A stretch of DNA of 64,000 nucleotides from Pseudomonas poae (GTDB lineage: Bacteria; Pseudomonadota; Gammaproteobacteria; Pseudomonadales; Pseudomonadaceae). Of the stretch, positions 58,610-64,000 are shown one piece after another. Position 1 is the first letter of the stretch. The number at the start of each line of letters is the position of its first letter. The stretch is taken from the NCBI GenBank assembly GCA_028869255.1, contig CP110972.1, positions 5,990,001-6,054,000 of the forward strand, in the 5' to 3' direction. The notes below the pieces were generated by a model that saw nothing but the letters and a program-made list of their open reading frames with translations, did no database searches and had not been told where the DNA came from. Position numbers and translations under genes: made by a program.

Positions 58610-60586
58610 ATGTCTCAACCTCGCGCCCGAATAGCCTCCCAGTTAGGCATCGCGTTAGCCGTGATACTGGCTGTCGTCATCAGCGGCAGTACGGTATTTG
58701 CCTTGCGTTCCCTCGACTCCGCCAACCTCGACACCCGCGAGGAACACTTGGCCAGCGAGGCGCGCTTGCTCGCCGACCAGCTCAATACGTTCCACAGCAC
58801 CTTGCGCGAGAGCACTCAGCGCCTGACGGGGCTGTTTGAAAAGCGCTTCAGCGCCGGTTTGAGCGTGCAGGCCGATCAGTTGGTCACCGTGGCCGGAGTG
58901 CAGACACCGAGCCTGCTGTTGGGCGGTGAAGTGCTCAACAACAACTTCACCGAAGTTGACGAGTTCAAGCAGATGTCCGGTGGTGTGGCCACGGTGTTTG
59001 TGCGCAGCGGTGAGGACTTCATCCGTGTCAGCACTTCCCTGACCAAGCAGGACGGCAGCCGTGCCATCGGTACTGTGCTTGACCGCCAGGGCCCGGCCTA
59101 CCAGCGTGTGCTCGGTGGCCAGGCTTATATCGGGCGCGCCGTGTTGTTCGATCGCTCCTACATGACCCAGTACAGCCCCGTACGGGACAGCAGCGGCAAA
59201 GTGATTGCCGTGCTGTTCATCGGTTTTGACTACACCGACGCGCAGGCCGCCCAGTTTGAAAACCTCAAGCGCTTCCGCATCGGCCAGACTGGCTCCCTGG
59301 CGTTGCTCGACGAGCAAAAGCGCTGGCTGGTGCCGCCGGCCGGTGTGCAGGCGCTGGACCAGTCGGTTCCAGTGATGCTGGACCTGGCCAAGACACCCGG
59401 CAAAGGCCGCTTCTGGAGCGACAAGAACGAAGACTTCTACAGCGTTTCGGTGCCGTTCGAGGGTGGCCCCTGGGCCGTGGTCGCGAGCATGCCGAAAGCC
59501 GAAATCCGCGCAGTCACCTGGTCGGTCGGTATTCGCCTGGTGATCGGCAGCATACTGGCGATGTTGCTGGCGGTCGGTGCCACGGTCTGGCTGCTGCGCA
59601 GCAAGTTGCAGCCCCTGAGTGACCTGGTGCGGCAGGCCGAGGCCCTGGGCGCGGGCGATTTGAGCGCACGCTTGAATGTCTCCAGCCATGACGAAATCGG
59701 CCAACTGGCGCGCAGTTTCAACCAGATGGGTGAAGCGCTGTCGACCATGGTCTCGCATATCCGCAAGGCGGCCGAAGAGGTCAACAGCCGTGCCCAGGCG
59801 TTGTCGGGTCTTTCCGGCGGTGCCTATGAAGGCATGGAGCAGCAGTCCGGCGAGATCACCAGCATGGCCGGCGCGGTGGAAGAGTTCAGCGCCACCTCGC
59901 TGAACATTGCCGACAACATGGGCAATACCGAGCGCCTGGCCCAGGAAAACGCCCAGCAGACGCGTATTGGCCGCACCTCGATGCAAGAAGCGTCGTCGTC
60001 GCTGGAACATATCGCGGCTGCGCTTAACAGCACCGCCACCGTGATCAACACCCTGGGCCAGCGCTCCCAGGAGATCGGCGGCATCGTCGGCGTGATTACC
60101 TCGATTGCCGAGCAGACCAACTTGCTGGCACTCAACGCCGCCATTGAAGCCGCACGCGCCGGTGAGCAAGGCCGTGGTTTTGCCGTGGTTGCCGACGAAG
60201 TGCGCAACCTGGCGTCGCGTACCCGTGAGGCCACCGATGAAATTTCCGGGATGATCCAGAGCATCCAGAAGGAAACCGGCAATGCCATCAGCACCATGGA
60301 GCACGGTAACGTGCTGATGCAGGAAGGGCTGTCGCGCAACGCCGACGTAGCCTCGGCGCTGGCGCGGATCGACGAGCAAAGCCGCTCGGCGGGTCAGCAG
60401 TTCGCCGCAATCACCACGGCGACCCAGGAACAAAGCAGCACCGCGACCTTGCTCAGCAGCAACCTGCAAAGCATTGCGCTGGCCAACAGCGAGCAGCGTG
60501 AAGTGGTGTCGAACCTGGCGATCACCGCCAAAGAGCTGGAAACCTTGGCGGCAAGCTTGCGTCATGAGGTAGATCGGTTCCGCTGA
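58610..60586 (+). CDS. Methyl-accepting chemotaxis protein with Cache sensor
   Basis: 658 residues. TM1 at ~12-32 ([20 protein letters not shown]), a periplasmic Cache_3/Cache_2-type sensor to about residue 300 ([53 protein letters not shown]), TM2 near 305-330, HAMP ([19 protein letters not shown]), then the MCP signalling domain whose conserved tip is [39 protein letters not shown] (split here for length at about residues 500-540). It detects extracellular small molecules and signals to CheA. No pentapeptide for CheR/CheB at the C-terminus is visible. Confidence 0.93.
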   Translation: MSQPRARIASQLGIALAVILAVVISGSTVFALRSLDSANLDTREEHLASEARLLADQLNTFHSTLRESTQRLTGLFEKRFSAGLSVQADQLVTVAGVQTPSLLLGGEVLNNNFTEVDEFKQMSGGVATVFVRSGEDFIRVSTSLTKQDGSRAIGTVLDRQGPAYQRVLGGQAYIGRAVLFDRSYMTQYSPVRDSSGKVIAVLFIGFDYTDAQAAQFENLKRFRIGQTGSLALLDEQKRWLVPPAGVQALDQSVPVMLDLAKTPGKGRFWSDKNEDFYSVSVPFEGGPWAVVASMPKAEIRAVTWSVGIRLVIGSILAMLLAVGATVWLLRSKLQPLSDLVRQAEALGAGDLSARLNVSSHDEIGQLARSFNQMGEALSTMVSHIRKAAEEVNSRAQALSGLSGGAYEGMEQQSGEITSMAGAVEEFSATSLNIADNMGNTERLAQENAQQTRIGRTSMQEASSSLEHIAAALNSTATVINTLGQRSQEIGGIVGVITSIAEQTNLLALNAAIEAARAGEQGRGFAVVADEVRNLASRTREATDEISGMIQSIQKETGNAISTMEHGNVLMQEGLSRNADVASALARIDEQSRSAGQQFAAITTATQEQSSTATLLSSNLQSIALANSEQREVVSNLAITAKELETLAASLRHEVDRFR

Positions 60587-60601
60587 GATCCGACCGTCCA
60601 G

Positions 60602-60626
60602 TGTGGGGGGGCTTGCCCCTCCCACA
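60602..60626. repeat. Single REP palindrome
   Basis: TGTGGGGGGG-CTTG-CCCCTCCCACA, an 11-bp stem with a bulge, of the same subtype as 16364-16394. 15 bases after the chemoreceptor stop, 18 before the convergent comM stop. Confidence 0.7.
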
Positions 60627-60644
60627 TTTTGCTCTGCACCCTGC

Positions 60645-62140
60645 TCAAGTGATTGCCGCGGGGCGGTATTGCAGGGCTTCCTGCAGATGGTGGCGAGCGA
60701 TGGCGTCCAGCTGTTCCAGGTCCGCCAGCGTGCGTGCCACCTTGAGCAGTCGATGGGCCGCCCGTAGCGACAGCGTCAGCCGTTCGCAGGCGGTCTCCAG
60801 CCAGCGTTCATCGACTTTCGTCAGCTTGCAGTGCTTGCGCAGCCCCGGCAGATCCAGGAACGCATTCGCACACCCCTGACGCCGCAACTGGCACTCCCGC
60901 GCCTGGGCCACCTCTGCCGAGGCTTTCGCCGTGTTATCTCCATCCTGTTGGGTGGGGTTCAGTGCGGTGGTCTCCCGGGCGACCGTCACATGCAAATCGA
61001 TGCGGTCCAGCAAGGGGCCGGAGAGCTTGTTGCGATAGCGCTGGATCTGCTCCGGCGTACAGCGACATCGCCCGCTGGGTTCGCCCAGGTAACCGCAGGG
61101 GCAGGGGTTCATCGCCGCGACCAGCTGAAAGCGTGCGGGGAAACTCACCCGGTCGCGCGCGCGGAAATCACGATATGCCCCGACTCCAGCGGCTCTCGCA
61201 GCACCTCCAGTACCTTGCGATCAAATTCCGGCAACTCATCCAGAAACAGCACGCCATGATGGGCCAGGGTTATTTCCCCCGGCTGCGGTTTCGAGCCGCC
61301 ACCCACCAGTGCCGGGCCTGATGCCGAGTGGTGCGGCTGGCGAAACGGCCGATGGGGCCAATGGCTCAAGGGCGCCAGGCTGACCACCGATTGAATCGCG
61401 GCGACTTCAAGGGCTTCCTGCTCGCTCAGCGGCGGCAATAACCCCGGCAGGCGGCTCGCGAGCAAGGTCTTGCCGGTGCCGGGTGGCCCGCTGAACAACA
61501 GGTTATGCGCGCCTGCTGCGGCAATCAGCAAGGCGCGCTTGGCCGCCAACTGGCCCTGTACTTCACTCAGGTCCGGGTACGGCTTGTTCAGGTACAGCAA
61601 GCCATCGGACTTGTAAGGCTCAATCGGCACCAGCCCATTCAGGTGCGCCACCACCTGCAGCAAGTGATCCACCGCAATCACCTTCAAGCCCGACGCCAGG
61701 CAGGCCTCTTCGGCATTGGCCCTGGGCACTATCACGGTGCGCCCGGCTTTGCGTGCCGCCAGCGCGGCCGGCAACACGCCTTTTACTGCCCGCACTGCGC
61801 CCGACAGCGCCAATTCCCCCAGGCATTCCACGTCATCGAGCATTAACGCCGGCACTTGCACGCTTGCCGCCAGAATCCCCAGGGCAATCGCCAGATCAAA
61901 ACGCCCGCCGTCCTTGGGCAGGTCGGCGGGCGCGAGGTTAAGGGTGATGCGGCGGGCTGGGTATTGCAGGGCCGAGTTGAGAATGGCGCTGCGCACACGG
62001 TCCTTGCTCTCCTTGACCGCCGTTTCCGGCAAACCCACCAGCGTAAGGGACGGCAGACCATTGGCCATATGCACCTCGACGGTGACGGCTGGGGCTTCAA
62101 CGCCGATCTGGGCGCGGCTGTGGACGATGGCGAGGGACAT
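60645..62140 (-). CDS. comM: Mg-chelatase-like AAA+ protein ComM/YifB (one-base frameshift)
   Basis: ATG 62140 begins [24 protein letters not shown]. An N-terminal ChlI fold is followed by Walker [15 protein letters not shown], then [19 protein letters not shown]. The frame breaks near 61163, where the coding strand reads ATTTCCGCG; one extra C (ATTTCCCGCG) gives [17 protein letters not shown] and continues [17 protein letters not shown] to the stop at 60645, about 498 residues. ComM is a branch-migration helicase that helps integrate divergent DNA in natural transformation. Confidence 0.9.
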
Positions 62141-62258
62141 GCTCGTTCCTTGAGAGAGGGGGCCGCTTCCTGCGGGTTTTTCAAGGGTAGACGAGGTGGG
62201 GAAGAGCGAGGCGGGGGAGGTTTTACAGAACGTATCCGTGGTGCAACGCAAAACAAAT

Positions 62259-62345
62259 GTGGGAGCGGGCTTGCTCGCGAATGCGGTGGGTCAGTCAGCA
62301 TCTATGTGCCTGACAGACTGCATTCGCGAGCAAGCCCGCTCCCAC
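62259..62345. repeat. REP doublet, GCGGGCTTGCTCGCGAATGC family
   Basis: Arms TGTGGGAGCGGGCTTGCTCG... at 62259-62286 and inverted copy ending GCTCCCACG at 62345, with a ~33-base spacer. Between comM and ubiK on the same strand, 119 bases upstream of comM's start, hence not at a convergent end. Confidence 0.8.
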
Positions 62346-62366
62346 GTTTTGACAGAGTTGTGACAG

Positions 62367-62627
62367 TTACTCGGCAGTAGGTGCCAACCGCGCTTCCAAC
62401 TCCGCCACCTTCGCTTCCAGGCTCTCTAATCGCGCACGTGTGCGGGCCAGCACGACCATTTGGCTATCGAACTCTTCGCGGCTCACCAGATCGAGCTTGC
62501 TGAAACCGCTTTGCAGCAACGCCTTGAATTGGCTTTCGATTTCATTGCGGGGCAGCGGGGTGTCGCCGCTGAACAGGCGAGAGGCGTGGCCGCTCAGGGC
62601 GTCGAGGAGGTCTTTGGGCGCAAGCAT
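62367..62627 (-). CDS. ubiK: Ubiquinone biosynthesis accessory factor UbiK (YqiC, BMFP family)
   Basis: 86 residues from ATG 62627 (GGA eight bases upstream; ATG 62636 adds three residues). Single helical protein with a strong C-terminal coiled coil (SREEFDSQMVVLARTRARLESLEAKVAELEARL). UbiK/YqiC binds lipids and aids the Ubi enzyme complex under aerobic conditions. Divergent from the glnK promoter region. Confidence 0.92.
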   Translation of the reverse strand: MLAPKDLLDALSGHASRLFSGDTPLPRNEIESQFKALLQSGFSKLDLVSREEFDSQMVVLARTRARLESLEAKVAELEARLAPTAE

Positions 62628-62733
62628 GGGAAACATTCCGGAAAAACTGTTGGCGGGCAGTGTATCACGCAGCGTCTATAGTCTTTTTCACGGCTAGACG
62701 CGCACGCTTTTCGCGCATGGGGCTGGGCGGTGG

Positions 62734-62750
62734 CGCACTATTTTTGTGCG
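62734..62750. promoter_or_regulatory. NtrC-like binding site upstream of glnK
   Basis: CGCAC-TATTTTT-GTGCG: a palindrome whose GCAC-N7-GTGC spacing matches the NtrC consensus TGCACC-N5-GGTGCA. It lies about 100 bases upstream of the sigma-54 promoter, the usual enhancer distance. Confidence 0.65.
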
Positions 62751-62824
62751 CATTGCGGTCGCCAGCCGGCCCCGCAGGTGGGCTTCAGTGGGCAAAGGGC
62801 TGATTTCAGTGATTTTTACGGAGC

Positions 62825-62840
62825 TGGCAAGGTTTCTGCT
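62825..62840 (+). promoter_or_regulatory. Sigma-54 (RpoN) promoter of glnK-amtB
   Basis: TGGCAAGGTTTCTGCT has GG at -24, GC at -12 and exactly 10 bases between them. It would leave a ~200-base leader before the glnK ATG at 63049. A weaker GG-N10-GC match (TGGCGTCGCCAAGGCA) occurs near 62934. The rest of 62637-63048 (412 bases) contains no gene I can support. Confidence 0.7.
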
Positions 62841-62865
62841 TAGACGATCATGACCCATGCACTGA

Positions 62866-63387
<522 letters not shown>

Positions 63388-63421
63388 GCCGCCAAACCCC
63401 AACGCCCCAGGAGAAAACAAT

Positions 63422-64000
63422 ATGACTCTGCGTAAATTCGCAGGGCTCGGAGCCCTGTTGTCCATCGTAATGCCAAGCCTGGCCATGGCGGCAGACGAAG
63501 TGGCTGCTCCAGTCCTCAATTCCGGCGACACCGCATGGATGCTCACATCCACCGCGCTGGTGCTGTTCATGACTATTCCAGGCCTGGCGCTGTTCTACGG
63601 CGGCATGGTGCGCTCCAAAAACATTCTTTCCGTGATGATGCAGTGCTTCGCCATCACCGGCCTGATCACCATCTTGTGGTTCGTTTACGGCTACAGCATG
63701 GCGTTCGACACCACCGGGATGGAAGCAGGCGTCGTCAACTTCAACTCGTTCGTGGGCGGCTTGTCCAAGCTGTTCCTGTCGGGTGTGACCCCGGCGAGCA
63801 TCACCGGCCCGGCGGCTCTGTTCCCTGAGGCGGTGTTCGTCACCTTCCAGATGACCTTCGCGATCATTACCCCTGCGCTGATCGTCGGTGCCTTCGCCGA
63901 GCGTATGAAGTTCTCCGCGATGCTGATCTTCATGGGCGTCTGGTTCACCCTGGTCTACGCGCCGATTGCCCACATGGTATGGGGCGGTCCGGGTTCGTTG
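63422..64000 (+). CDS. amtB: Ammonium transporter AmtB, N-terminal part, cut by window edge
   Basis: 193 codons from ATG 63422; the gene runs off the right edge. Signal peptide LGALLSIVMPSLAMAA, then TM segments with the family motif IPGLALFYGGMVRSKNILSVMM and QMTFAIITPALIVGAFAERMKFSA. Twin partner of GlnK, which plugs the pore under nitrogen excess. The reading frame is complete to the last base. Confidence 0.97.
   Translation, partial: MTLRKFAGLGALLSIVMPSLAMAADEVAAPVLNSGDTAWMLTSTALVLFMTIPGLALFYGGMVRSKNILSVMMQCFAITGLITILWFVYGYSMAFDTTGMEAGVVNFNSFVGGLSKLFLSGVTPASITGPAALFPEAVFVTFQMTFAIITPALIVGAFAERMKFSAMLIFMGVWFTLVYAPIAHMVWGGPGSL

Overview
The window is a 64 kb piece of chromosome from a Pseudomonas of the P. 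fluorescens complex. The evidence is high-GC coding sequence, a gene order long conserved in the genus (recG/oxyR, spoT/rpoZ/gmk, rph/crc/pyrE, argB/algC/dut/coaBC/radC, rpmB/rpmG, the dad locus, rep, comM, glnK/amtB), and many REP/REPIN-type palindromes of the kind that litter P. fluorescens genomes. I see no rRNA, tRNA, CRISPR array, prophage or insertion sequence.

Layout. 1-10036: 3' end of an H1-type type VI secretion cluster, with tssM (cut by the left edge), tagF, pppA, ppkA, tagT, tagS, tagR, tagQ. This is the complete threonine-phosphorylation control module: TagQRST sense at the envelope, PpkA kinase and PppA phosphatase act, and TagF is the separate brake. 10089-11760: small accessory patch with an SCP2-like gene, an AT-richer calcium-binding-repeat gene on the other strand, and the decayed 3' end of a second SCP2-like copy. 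11760-18562: HDOD/YbaK protein, recG, oxyR, exbB-exbD-tonB. 18750-25023: epimerase, lipoprotein, ridA, spoT, rpoZ, gmk, yicC. 25209-33138: rph, DUF4870, crc and pyrE diverging, argB, algC, dut, coaBC, radC. 33167-44418: peptide-binding protein, rpmB-rpmG, cupin, kauB-like dehydrogenase, MFS, phospholipase-D-like lipoprotein, MocR regulator, DUF1127, FAD oxidoreductase, cysteine-cluster protein. 44448-48537: alanine/polyamine block with lrp(dadR), dadA, a RidA paralogue, dadX and a PauR-like regulator. 48707-58431: cytochrome c5, acyl-CoA hydrolase/transferase, xpt, rep, EAL-type c-di-GMP phosphodiesterase, MATE pump, LysR regulator. 58610-64000: chemoreceptor, comM, ubiK, glnK and the start of amtB.

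Regulation visible in the sequence: a sigma-54 promoter with an upstream NtrC-like palindrome before glnK-amtB, a perfect 17-bp palindrome between crc and pyrE, a strong promoter before rpmB, and several intrinsic terminators.

Quality note: six otherwise ordinary genes (tagS, recG, pyrE, an MFS gene, a LysR gene, comM) each carry one single-base indel in a short G/C run. Correcting that base restores full-length family proteins. The pattern looks like residual sequencing error rather than gene decay.

The best candidate for something little described is the calcium-binding-repeat gene at 10621-11475, inserted next to the T6SS cluster and beside a gene remnant. No new multigene system is convincingly present.
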